A stretch of 64,000 bases of DNA from Lycorma delicatula. Its lineage: Eukaryota > Arthropoda > Insecta > Hemiptera > Fulgoridae. The translations under genes were made by a program, and so were the position numbers. The notes beneath the pieces were generated by a model. It was not told where the DNA came from. It made no database searches and worked only from the letters and a program-made list of their open reading frames with translations. Each line of letters starts with the position of its first letter. The stretch's first letter is position 1. This document shows, one piece after another, positions 38,701 to 51,790 of this stretch. Location of the stretch: the NCBI RefSeq assembly GCF_047948215.1, contig NC_134456.1, positions 201,822,034 to 201,886,033 on the forward strand, given 5' to 3'.

Positions 38701-41700
38701 GTTAAGGTGATTACCCGAATCAGTGTAAATAGGAATAATTCCCTGTACGCTATACAGTATTGGTTATCCAGATGGTGATTGCCGATCTAAACTAAATCCG
38801 TAGGCCATTGATAGTTTGGGGGTCGTCTTGTAGGACAGATATATGTTAAAAATATAAAACATTGACAAAGATGTATACCTTGTCTTAACTGTAAATATAC
38901 GGTATGTTCTTTATTTTCCTATAATTATGGAGAAAATGACCAATTTCAATGTGGTTTCTTTAAGTGACTTTTTACCTAAGAATACTTTTTGGCTGTTAAT
39001 CCAAAATTGCATTTGCATTTATCACATGATTGAATTTTTATCAGAGCTCCCACTTTGAACATAGTGACCAGTTGTGTCATCACTTCCATTATTTTGACTT
39101 GTGTGTAAGAGCAAATGCGGCCATGGCCAAGAAAGCAGCTGGTTGCAAGCAGCCAATTTGTATGGAACTTATATGAATATATGGGCTGGGGCAACCAACT
39201 GGCCATTACAGCCAGAGGTTTGTTGTTCTGGCCACCATCACCAACTGAAATCTTAGAGCCAAAATTTGTATTGTAATGGTACGACACACACGCCAGATAG
39301 CTAGTATCCAGTCAGGCAGTGACCTCTTTAGTTTTATGTAAACATATTTTTCAAAATTTTTTCTTTTGATTCTTTTTTAAAATATTGATGTCAGAAATTG
39401 ATTTTGGTACAGAAAAATTCATTTCTGAAATTGAAGAAAGACAAAGTTTATTGGATCTGTCTTCTGCTGAATATTTCAACAAAAATTTCTTTTGCACAGA
39501 TGCATTAATGTGTCTGTACTTCTTATGTTGTCTGCAATTTTATTTAATAAATCATCAAAACTCCTGACTGACGTTCTTGTAAAATTGAAATTTTATTCAT
39601 GTTGACGCAAATCACAAAAAAATTATGAAACATGCCTTTTGAAAAACAACTTCGTAAAATGGGATGTACCCAATACTTTTTTCTTTACTGTTTCAAGTGA
39701 TTATATAAATACACACCTGTAGCTATCTCTGTGATATCCATCTTGTGACGGGATGGTGGAGACACAGCCACCATCTTTCCGGCTGCTTGTTTGGCTGTAT
39801 GCAATGCAGCCATGGCTGCAGCTGCATAGTGCGCATTCTCCCAACCAGCTTGTATGTGTAAACATTTTTGCTAGCTCTAGTCCTAGGGGCTACAAATATT
39901 GTTAGTCAGGCAATGAGTAAAAGAGGACTGTAAGATTGATTATTGTTAGCATAGAAACAAAGGTTATTACTAGTACAAAATATATAATAATGTTGAAAAG
40001 TTAAGTCATACTATCTTTATTGTATATGTGAATTTGTATGCCTTAAAATATATATTAGGCTTGTCTAAAATATAGTTAAGACTGACATAAGAATTAGAAA
40101 TTACTGATACTATAGCATTGCCTCCAGTAACCAACCAATATGTAAAATTATAGAATATGATAAATGCAAATTTCAACCTGGTAATATTAACAAGTTTAAC
40201 TTTAATGCAAGTAAGGAAAATGCATGACATATGAAAAAGTGAAGTTTCAAACATTATTGAAATGTTGCATCATACTCCATGAGATCAACACTTTTAAAAA
40301 GAGTACTCTGGTGTTTCTACATCCCCAAAATAACTAACTGATTTGAGTTTGCTTGGTTTCTTCCTCTTTTTAGATTAAAAATTTCACCTGAAAGTTCTTT
40401 ATTTGACATCATCAAATGACAACATGATGAATATGTTGCTACAAGATTATAACAAACTGGTTGAAGGCAGTTTCAGATGAAAACTCAGCAGTAGTACTGG
40501 GAATGGTGCAATGTAGAGAGACATTGTATGTGACATCATACTACATTGTACTTGATATCATATCATGTACATTGATGATGTTAAGTGTAATTCAGTTCAT
40601 AAAAAATTGCATAGCACCATTCCTTTCTCATTACTTTATAGACACCTTTTATTTATTCATTTTTGTACATTAGCTGTTTTATTTATTTATTGTTTTTCAT
40701 TAGTTGAATTATTTTCTTAGGCATCTTCAAGTTGTGATGGTTCTGTTAAGATATGGAAGTTGAGTAGTGAGATTAAAGAAGTTGTAACAAGTTGGGATTG
40801 TATACCAAAGAGTAATTCTGTTGAAACATCTGTCACACTTTGTAAAATTTCATGGGCTCCAATTACAGGATATTTATTGGCTGTCCCATGTGAAAATGAG
40901 ATTTGTCTTTATGCACGTCATTCATGGCAGAAAACAATGTCTCTCACCATTCCATCAGTAGATAAGAAACAGGTAAGTTTTTGTTACTTAGTTTTTGGGA
41001 GAAATCTGTTTTGCAAACATATGATTGTGTGAAAAATTTTCAGATTTTATATGAAAAATTTTAATTTATAGAAATATTTTCTTACTTTTTGTAAAAACTT
41101 ATAAAGAACTAACTATTTTAAACTGTAAAATAAAAATAAATGAAGATAAATAAAAATTTACTAAGATTTTAACTGTTGTTAAAATAATATTTTTATTCAC
41201 AGAATGAGAGTTTAACATTTATGAAGTTTTACTAAGAAGTTAAATATTAATAAAAATATATTTCTTTGACCTGAATATTTTTTTTTAATGTTCAAGTACC
41301 CATTTGCCTGATCTCTGTGGTGGAGTGGTAGCGTCTCAGCCTTTCATCTAGAGGTCCGGCGTTTGAATTAGAGTCAGGTATTGCATTTTTCACAACTACA
41401 AAATTCATTTATCATTCATCAGTAACAGTAAGTGGATGTAAGCCTGTTTTACTTTTTCTTTTTCATCTTTTGTAACTGCATAGTTTCAAGTCTATTATTC
41501 AAGTCTGTTTGAAGGAAATCTTCTGGCCTTGCGGTCCTCCCAGTACTTTTTCATATGTTCCAATCTCCGTGCCCTTTCCAGTGTTGAAAATGTTTGTGTT
41601 GTGAGTTTCTTTCTTGTGTGTGTGAAATAAGTGTTTTTGTCCCTATTTTTTCGTTTAATTTTATCTTTGTGGTTATTTGTCTTTTGGTATAACACCATTT

Positions 41701-44700
41701 TCCTTCAATTTTTTTGTTAATTTATAAATAAATAAATTATGAGTTCAGTAGCAGCTAACAAAGTGAGTGTGTGTAATGTCAATAAAATATTTGTGAAATT
41801 GATTGTTCACTAAAACTAAATAAGTAGTTTTCTCAAATTTCCTAAACTGAATTTAAGTAAATATTGCTCATCTTCATCATCAACATTGTAGAACTTCAGT
41901 TTCCCAGGTGTTGTGTAGTAGTCTCTTCCATTTCATTCTGTCCAAGTAAATTTTTTCTGTTTCAGGAAGTGAGGTTCCTCTTAGGTTAAGATCATAGCTT
42001 ATTTGGTCAATCTATCTCTGCCTTGGTCTTCCTACTTTTCTCTTGCTCGGTACTTTTGTATTCAACTATATTTGCAGCACTTTACTACAACTCATCATCC
42101 TTTTAATGTGGCTGGACCACCTCAGTCTGTTCCTATCATGCTAGACAGTGTTTTCATGAATGCAGCTTGTTGTTTAACATCTTCATTTTTAAGTCTATAA
42201 TATCTTGTTTTTCTTAATTATTGTTGTTAAGAACTTCATTTCTGCTGATGTCCCTTTTGTTTAGTATACATGTTTCCAGACTGTAGGATATTATTGGTAA
42301 AAAGTATGATTTGAACATTATCATTTATACTTGGTATCTTTTCATTCCATTACAGCTTTGTAACTTGGTGGTAGAAATTAGAACCTTTATTTACTCTGTT
42401 CATCACTTCTTATTTGCCTAGGCCATCCTTTGCAAATCCACCGGGTTGGTCTAGTGGTGAACTCATAATCATTGCAGATCAGCTGATTTTGAAATTGAGA
42501 GTTGCAAGGTTCAAATCCTAGTAAAAGCAGTTACTTTTATATGGATTTGAATACTAGATTGTATGTACCAGTAGTGTTCTTTGGTGGTTGGGGTTCAATT
42601 AAGTACACTTCTCAGGATTGATCAATATGAGACTGTACAAGACTTTTAATTAGTTAATTAATTTTAATTAATTAAGCCATTAAATTGGACTTTATGTAAA
42701 TTGAATATAATATAATAAATAATTTTATTATATTATATTAAATTACTTATAGTTTTAATCTTCTTAGGTTTTATTTTAAATTTTGTACGACAGCCTTATC
42801 CTCTCCTGGAGGAGAGGATAATGGTGTGGGAGCAAGAAAACATCTAAAGCGTAGGTCGGTAACCATGGGTGATCAACTCTCCGAGGAGCCGTACACTATG
42901 AGGGGCAGCTCTGAAACGGCAACTGCCACCATGGAGGGTAGCGATGGAAATTCCTCACAAACTGGTCATTAGGCGGGAGAAAATACCACCTATCATGTTG
43001 GACTGCCCCATGGAGTGGCCAACGCTGGCGAGAGCAATCTCTGCCATTATAAGAGGGCGCCTGGTATCCAAAAGCACCGGGCTATTTGTAAGACTGTAGA
43101 TAAGCAGTGAAGGCGACTTCAGGGAAGTACAGAATTTTCTGCATTCCAAGGGAGTTGCCTTTCACTTCTTTCAGCTCCCAAAAGATAGGGGGGAGCTCGA
43201 AGTGGTTATCCGGGGCATCCCTTATGGAGCCACCCCAGAAGCGGTAAAAGAGGAGCTGACCTCGTTCAGTTACGAGGCAGTTTCAGTTTCAGCCTGGACA
43301 TTGTCCAGGCTCTGCGATCTGTAGGGAGAAATATTGAAACTCCTGCCATTACTGCGTTCCGTTAGTACTTGTCCCGATGTAACAATATTGTCTACAAATG
43401 CCAGAGCATTGAAATCACTTCTTATTCCAAGTTTTATTTCATTATTTCATCTGTTGTAGTTATAAATAAAAGAGTAGATAGGGCACTCCCCTCTTAAATT
43501 TTGAACCATGATAAGTAGCTGCATCTGACCTGAACGGAACTTAAACATTCATCGTTCAGCATCTGAATTTTTGTGATTAGGATTTTAGGTACATTCTTCC
43601 TGATCAGGTGGTATTCCCAACCCACCGGGTTGGTCTAGTGGTGAACGCGTCTTCCCAAATCAGCTGATTTGGAAGTCGAGAGTCCCAGCGTTCAACTCCT
43701 AGTAAAGCCAGATATTTTTACACGGATTTGAATACTAGATCATGGATACCGGTGTTCTTTGGTGGTTGGGTTTCAATTAACCACACATGAATGTCAGGAA
43801 TGGTCGAACTGAGAATGTACAAGACTACACTCATTACATATCATCCTCTGAAGAATTATCTTAACGGTAGTTACCGGAGGCTAAACAGGAAAAGAGAGTG
43901 AGAGATGGTATTCCCAAACCGTCATCCTTAGTACACTATCAAATGCTTTTTTGATCTTGCTGAATGCAAATATTGGTTTACCTTTTTCCTAATGCTCTTC
44001 TATGACCCTTCTTAAAGTAAATATGGGGTCTGTTATGTTACTTAATTCTTGGTCAATAATTTTTTTCAAGATCTTCAGCCCACAACAATAAAGTGATTCC
44101 TCTATTATTTTCATATTTCTGCCATGACCCTTTCTTGAATAATGGTATTATGATTCCTTTTTCAAGTTTGCTGGTGTCTTTTCCAAATTGCATTTAACAC
44201 TCACCAACCACTGGTTCCCATAAATCCCAGCAGAGATTTATGGGCACCAGGATCTATATTTATGTACCAATGATCTACACTTATGTGGGATCAGTGGACA
44301 CTGGTCATACCTATACTTAATTCATCCACTCCTGCTGTTTTTTCATTGTCTTTGGGGTTTTTGTACTTTGACCAAGTTATTGGTGGTTCCTCTTTGAGAA
44401 CCGCTTCACAAGCTTACCTCTTCTCTAGGGTTATCATTTTTTGTTTCTTCTCCATTTAGAAGTTTGGGAAAATAGTTTTCCTAGCGTCGCTTGTCTCCAT
44501 TTCATTACTAGCCAGTTTCCCTTCTTTGGTTTCTACACCTTTTAAATCTTTACTTTTCTTCTATTACTGATCACTCTATACAGTAATTCTTATTCTCTTT
44601 ACAGTTCTCTTCAAGTTTTTCTGTAAAATCATTCAAACATCTATCCCTTTTTTTTAGCCATGATCGTTTTTATTTTTCATTTCCTTTTTGTAATTGTACT

Positions 44701-47700
44701 TGTCTTTGGTATTCTTTCTTATTGGTATCTTTTATTAATAATCTTGGCACTTATATTTTTCTCATATCAGCCACAAGTTAATGGTGGTCACTATTGAAGT
44801 CTTCACTCAGTATAACCTTCTCATCTTTTATTTGATTTCCTGTCATTCCCTCAAACAACATATAGTCAGTAGTTTTTATTTTCTCATCCTAACTATATGT
44901 ACTTATTTTAGAACTTTCTTTCTTTAGGTCGTGAGTGCCTAGAACATGTTTATAATCATGTCTTCCAGTTCCAGTTTGTGCATTAAAATCACTTAACCAG
45001 AGTAGGTCTCACTCAGAGAACCTTCTCTGAGTCACAGTCTTCTAACTGTTCCTCAAACTCCTGTTTTAGGTCTTTCCTACTCCCATATATTTGAATTACA
45101 GTGAGTTTACTGTCCACATTAACTATTTTGGCTTTTATAATTCTTCCAGCTCTTTGCTTATCACAAATACCATCCCATTCAGTGATGCTTACCCATTACC
45201 ATGCCAATACAACCTGTAGTTTTTTCTCAGTACTCAGTATCCTTTTACCTTTGTTTTTCCATTTTCTTTCACTTTTCCCCAATAGTTTTATTTTCCTTAC
45301 TCTTCAGTTTTACCAGTCAGTTTATTATACCAGATTATTCAGGGTTCCAGTTAAGGTTGTTTTGTTTGTGAATTTTCTTCTTTTGCAAGTTGTGTGTCCA
45401 ATCTCCAATTCTTCAGGTTTACATTTCTCTTTTTGTTTTATCTTTTCCCTGTCCTATTCCAAGGCTATGTAAGATTTTGAAAGCAGATGGTTTTTTTTTA
45501 TTACGTGATACCAACTTGCTAGGCCCGACGCACCATCTTTGGAGTACTTGTTAGTCTGGCCCTTCGCCGTGACCTGTCTGGCAAGTGAGACCTTACCAGT
45601 AGCTGCACTACCACCACCATATTCTATATAGGCAGTAGTGTAATTTCAGAATCATCAGGACACACAAGTTCCACCATCACCACTGAAATGGTCTTTTACT
45701 CCCTTGGTGGAGTAAATATTGCTGAAAGGTATCATAATAAATTGCTAACCATAATTTCTTAAAGGTATAATAATAGTCATAATGAGATTAAAAACATGTA
45801 GAAAAAAAGAGCTTTTTTATGAATAACTTTTATTTACTGTAAAATAAAAAAAAATAAATAATACTAAGTTTTACAAAGAAAAACAGTATAAAATTCCAGG
45901 TAATACAAAAATATACTTGTAGTTAATTTTCTATAACAGGAATTTTTAGAAATTGATCAATTAAGCTTATTTTCTAGATGAAGTTTATACAAGTTTAATG
46001 TATCAGTTAATAAATTATGGATTTACAGATATTTAAATAATAAAATTATGTTGATTTTTTCCTCTTTTTTTAGGTTTTTTCAGTATGCAGTTATTCTCAT
46101 TGTAGTCAATATTTAGCTGCCAGTACAACAGATAAAAAGCTACATGTGTGGAATGTAAAGAAAGGTAAATTGGAATTTACTTTTGAAACAAAAGAAGCAC
46201 CTGTTTGTGCTATTGCATGGCAACCTAGTTCATCTGATAAATATGAATTTGTTTTTTGTAATACAGAAGGATATTTAGGATCAGTAGAGTACAGTCCTAC
46301 AGATAATGATTCTACAAGTTTACGGGTGCGTAATAGTTTTGATAAAAAAAAAATTTGTGACGTGATTGCAAATTATTTATATATAAGCAACTTTTTTCAT
46401 TATTTACATTTAAATAGTGTAATTGTGTAAATGTACTGTTTGTATTTTATTAAGTGATGGAGAGTTAATCCAGTTAGTTGTGCCGTGGCCCATGATCGTT
46501 GCAGATGGAAATATTTTTTTCTTGTTTTTGAGTTTTACTTATCAGCTTGGTGATGTATTCTAAAAAACTAATTTAACTTAATATGTTCACCTGTATTCTG
46601 GTTCAATTATTAGTTTGTGTTATTAATTTAACTTTTTCTTTTATTAATTAACTTTTAAATTATTAATTTAACTTTTTCTTTTATATACTTAATTAACACT
46701 ATCAACAACTGGGCAGAATCAATATTTATTGTAATCTTGTAAAATCTCTCCCTCTCCCTCTCTCTCACACTGGGTGTATGTGTGTGTAGTATTTTTTATA
46801 ATCAAACCATCTTGAACAACACAATTACAGAATTACAAAGTAAATGAAGTGACACTTACTTTCTTATTCCAAAAGCACTTTCATGGGATCCTGCTTCATC
46901 AGTTGTATATAAAAGATAAACTCATATTTATAAAAATATTACATATCAAACAACTTTTTTTTTAAGATTAAGATATATACAAAATCATATAAAGTCAATT
47001 AAATATAATAACAATGATGTCATAATAAAAATTAAAAATAAAATAAAAATTTATACTATATAACCTGGCCAGCCAATGTTACACACACACACATATATAT
47101 ATATATATATGTATGTATGTATGTAACATACCACACAGTAACACTAACACACATACACACACAGTTGTCTCTCTTAAGCGAGGTAATTGGGGGAGTTGTT
47201 GGCTCAGATAACGAAATCTCCGGTTAACAGAGACCTTAAATTTTGTTCTTGAATTTGGACAACAAACCATATTAATATTGAATTTATAGCAGAATAAGCC
47301 ACGAATTAGAAATGATTATAACAAATTATTTTATTTTTCTGTATTTACTATAATAAACTCGTCACTAATCACTCTTGCATAAACTTAGTTTGATTTTTTA
47401 ATGAAAATGTTTGTCACCTTATTTTGCTGGATCACGTATAAGATCATCTTTAAATGTCATGAATATTTTATTGACCATGCTTTTATGATAATAAAAATTA
47501 TTTTTTTTGGTTATGTATATAGTAGGTTGAATGAATTTCCGTACATCAATGTACTATTTGTAGGTGATAGTAGGAACAGATGATAACAGAAACAATGATT
47601 TGCCAGCATCATAGATGATGCATTGAAATAATGGTTAATATTGATCCATTTGCCAGCAGTAAACAATGTTTAATGATTGTTCACCTGTTTATTTACCATG

Positions 47701-50700
47701 TCTAACCTAGGTTTCAATTGGGAAATGATGTTTTATTTCATTTATTTTTATTTTTTTATCACAGGAAATTGAAGACATTCATAATGATGTACCTCAGATT
47801 AACAGTGGTAATGATGCAGGGTATCTTGGTGGTAATAATGATGATGACGACAATGAGTTTGCCATATCTGTAGAAAAAATTAAGGCAGATATGGGATTTA
47901 ATCCAGATGGTTCTATGATTGATAACTGCGATAGAGGTGTGACAGATTACTGTAACTTTTTTGTTAATTTTATTATTTTTTCAATTAAATTAACATTTGC
48001 TTATTTTGATTAAAATATATTGCGATACTCTGGTAAACATTATTTTTGTTTTGAGTCTTGTGATAAAACAAATGAATTTTAATTTTCAAAGTAAATCTGA
48101 AATCAGAATTTTTCTGTCACCTTTCATTTTTTAAATTTCAGGATTTAAGTTTTGAAAATGTTTTAATATAGTAGGTTATATTTGTATGTTATATCCTTAG
48201 TCGGTTTTTTGAATCTGTTATTTAACGTGTTAAATCACTGCTAATCATTATAAATGAGTAAGTAATGTAACTTATTATAATGTAAATTATTACATTTGAT
48301 AACATTGACATCATAATGTGGCATCATAGCCTTTTTAATGAAGGAATCCATGAGCATGTTTGTGTTAAGAAATAATCAAAATTGGTTTACTTTGTTGCTA
48401 CTTTTTAGGAAATTTCCTTATTTACTCTAACTGGTAAGTGCAGTGAAATGAAATTCAGATGAATAATTATGAATGAAAATAAAATCTTATAGTGACTGAC
48501 TAGTGTATAAATGATGTGAAAAATTATAATTTTTGTATGGTGACTTACAGTTGTCATACTAAAAAAGAATCCTTTTAATTAAAAGAGCTTATGAATTTGT
48601 ATGTGGCCCAATTAGACAAGTTATAAAGATATGCTACTTTTAAAATATGCTGTAACTGTGCTGTCTGTTTAAGAGGATGACTGACTATTTTAAATTCCTG
48701 TAGACTGGCATCAGTCAAATGATTATATTACCAATTGTTATTTTTTTGTCTTAACCTAATGCATATGAAATAAAACAAATTAATTGTTATGAAATTAAAC
48801 AAGCACTATTGTATTTGTCATTATCATTCCAAATCTACAGCAACATTCAAGTTCCCAAGGTTATGAAGAAAGTTGTTCCTTTTTTAAAATAGATATTGAC
48901 ATCTTTGTATTACAATTAGGAAAACTCATAAACTTGAGTTATGATGCATTTTATAGATTTGTTCAAGTATAGTTAAGAAAGGTTCTTCTTCATAACAAAT
49001 ACCTGTATTCTAGTTAGATCTGGTATTAATATGAAGAAACATACAATGTTTTAAAAATGTATATAGCTTTTCTCTTAGCGATGTAGTTAAGATATAATAC
49101 TGATGTTTTACTTATGAATAACACCGCCAAAATTGCAATCAACATTATGTTTCAGACAGTGGAAATTAAAAAGATAATATAATGTCAGGTGAAAAGAATA
49201 TTACTCTTAACCCTGTAGTTAAACCTGCAAAGAAAATGTTTTTGCTGCCTATTCATGCCTAAATAGTACTAATAAAAATTTATAAAGGAGATGGTTATTT
49301 ATTGTATACAAGGCAAACATTTCCTAAGTGAATGAAGAATTAATGAATATTAATTAGTTTATAAATAAATAAACTGGCTAAAGATGAAACGTTAAACTCC
49401 TTGCTGAATGATGTAGAACTTGCTGCTCTGATAGCATTAAAGACGTTTGTGAAAATTTCAATGTTAATAAAAAACAAAATTATCAGATGTCAGATAAAAT
49501 GATTAATTCATACAGAGCAATAGGATCTTTGTTATACGAGGGTTATTTTTTTTTCAAGGTCTGATCGATCACGAAATAAAAACTCATGCAAAAATCAGAT
49601 GAACCTTTGTGCATATGTGTTGCGCAGCGTCTCTATTATGGCCTTCAATCACTCCATCACTTTGTTTAGTTCTGAACACGCAGCTAGCACATAAACATGT
49701 CTACAACAATAGCATCTCTCGCCAAGTGTGAAGTGCGTGCGGTAATTCAATTTCTTTAGGCTGAGGGGTGTAATGCAGCTGAAATTCATAGACGAATAAG
49801 TAATGTGTACGGTGAAACTTCAATGAGTGACAGCAAAGTGCGACAATGTTGCAGGAACTTTAAAGCAGGATGTACAGATGTACAGAAGTAAGATGCAGAC
49901 GGTCAGGGAAGGAAGTGAGTCTCAACCGATGATCTTGTTGAGCAAGTGGATGAGACAATTGTAGTATTGAGTGATTCGTTTCCTGAAATTTCAAGGTCAG
50001 CTCTCTACACCATTGTGAGTGAGAGACTTCAGTACTGTAAACTGTGTGCGAGATGGGTTCCCAAGATGCTGTCCGACCATCACAAAACAATAAGAATGGA
50101 CGCCTCCCCAACGTTTCTCAGCACTACCACAATGAAGGAGAAGATTTTTTCAACAAAATTGTCACAGGGGACAAGACATGGGTCCATTTCAAAACTGAAG
50201 AAACTAAAGAAAAATCCAAACAGTGGATGCATTCTCATTCTCTCAGTAAACCAAAAACGTTCAAGCGAACTTTCTCCAACAGAAAGTGTATGGCTACTGT
50301 GTTCTGGGACCAGAATGGAGTTCTCTTGGTGGAATTCATGGAACGTGACACAACCATCACTGCAGCCTCATACTGCGTGACTCTTCAACGTCTACGAAGG
50401 GCAATTCAGAATAAGCGGAGAGGAGTGTTGTCATCAGACATTGTCTTTCTCCATGACATTGCTCAGCCGCACACTGCAGTTGTACTAAAGAAGCTCCTGC
50501 AGTGTTTTCGATGGGAAGTGTTTGATCATCCACCATACAGCCCGGACTTGGCTCCATCCGATTTTCACCTCTTTGCTCACATGACGCTGGCTAGGAGGAC
50601 AACATTTTGGCACAGACATCGAGCTGCAGACCAGCATAGAAACATGACTGAAAACACAGGCGGCTCCGTTCTATGACGAGGGTATTGGAAAGTTGGTACC

Positions 50701-51743
50701 ACGCTACGACAAATGTCTAAATCGGAGTGGCGACTATGTAGAGAAATAGCGTAACTATGTAAGTACTTGTTACAAAAAAAAATTTTTTTTTTCACTGTGG
50801 TTTTAATTTCGTGACCGATCGGACCTTGAAAAAAAAATAACCCTCGTATGTTATTTGTTATTGGAGATTAACCTTTTGTGTTCATATCCACATTTCTTTG
50901 CATCAAACTCTGGGGTAGTAAGCGATGTACATGGTGAACATTTCCACCAAGATATGATACAATAGTTTCTAGTAATGGAAAACTATTGCAAAAGCAAGTG
51001 TAGTGCTGATATAATAGCAGATTATTGCTGGTCTCTTTTCTGATGTTAGTTTGCGCCTCTAGGGTACACCCAAATAAATACATATGCAGTATCTTTCTGG
51101 GTATTGTGCTTTGCAGACAGGCTGCAGAGGTTCGGCCTGGTAGACTCAGAAATGTCTCCACAGTATGGATAATTGGACGATGTACATCATGTTCTGTATC
51201 TTTGTTCAAAGTATGAGTTGATATGCACAGGGACTATCAGTTGGCTTGATATTATTGGGTCAGCGCTGTACCTCCATGTCAATTGGTGAAACCAAACCGA
51301 ATGGATGATAGTTGAGAACTTGATACACTATTTGGCAAAAGAAAGTATTGTTGAGGGCACTTAGGGTGCCACTTGGACTTTTCCTCGTTCTTCTGTTAGT
51401 TGCTAAGTTTTTGTTGTTGGTTTCTTTTATTGTAACTGCGTGTTGAACTCACTTCTTTTACCTTATTTTGTTTACTCTGTCTTGTTTGAGACTAATGTAA
51501 ATGTGTTTTGTTTTTAGTTTTTTTGTTTTTTAGAGATAGTAGTACATCTGTGGTAGTACATCACATTTTTAATGTGATAGTTTTTAATGTAGTTTTAAGT
51601 TACATGTTAGTGTTTTTGTTATCGAGAATGGGCCTTTTACACCCATTCCGGATTTTGTTTCTGTGATAGTAGTTTAATTACAACTTTAATTACTTTTATT
51701 TATTTATTTTCCGGGCGATGATAACGTTCAACCGTTTTTCGCC

Positions 51744-51790
<47 letters not shown>

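Larger units (their letters stand above)
41860..45480 (-). mobile_element. CFDP2/RTE-like LINE on the minus strand, split by later insertions
   Basis: Minus-strand pieces in order: an endonuclease-side region at 45470-44900; reverse-transcriptase-like segments at 44150-43910; a catalytic-type segment near 43440-43350 (FNALAFVDNIVTSGQ, where FADD-type Asp pairs have become VDN); and a C-terminal region at 42110-41880 (DLNLRGTSLPETEKIYLDRM). Two SINE copies (42437, 43621) and a plus-strand LINE ORF1 fragment (42790) interrupt it. All frames are broken. Confidence 0.65.

Noticed and set aside
38976..39287. 103-codon minus-strand open frame
   Set aside because: No recognisable domain or splice signals supporting a gene; kept only as an unclassified intronic stretch.
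45101..45472. 123-codon plus-strand hydrophobic frame
   Set aside because: It is the complement of a decayed LINE region on the minus strand; the hydrophobic run reflects T-rich sequence.
46326..46430. Extension of WDHD1 exon 6 past 46325
   Set aside because: The frame stays open, but a GTGCGT donor lies at 46326 and exon 7 joins in phase; the extra residues have no counterpart in the family.
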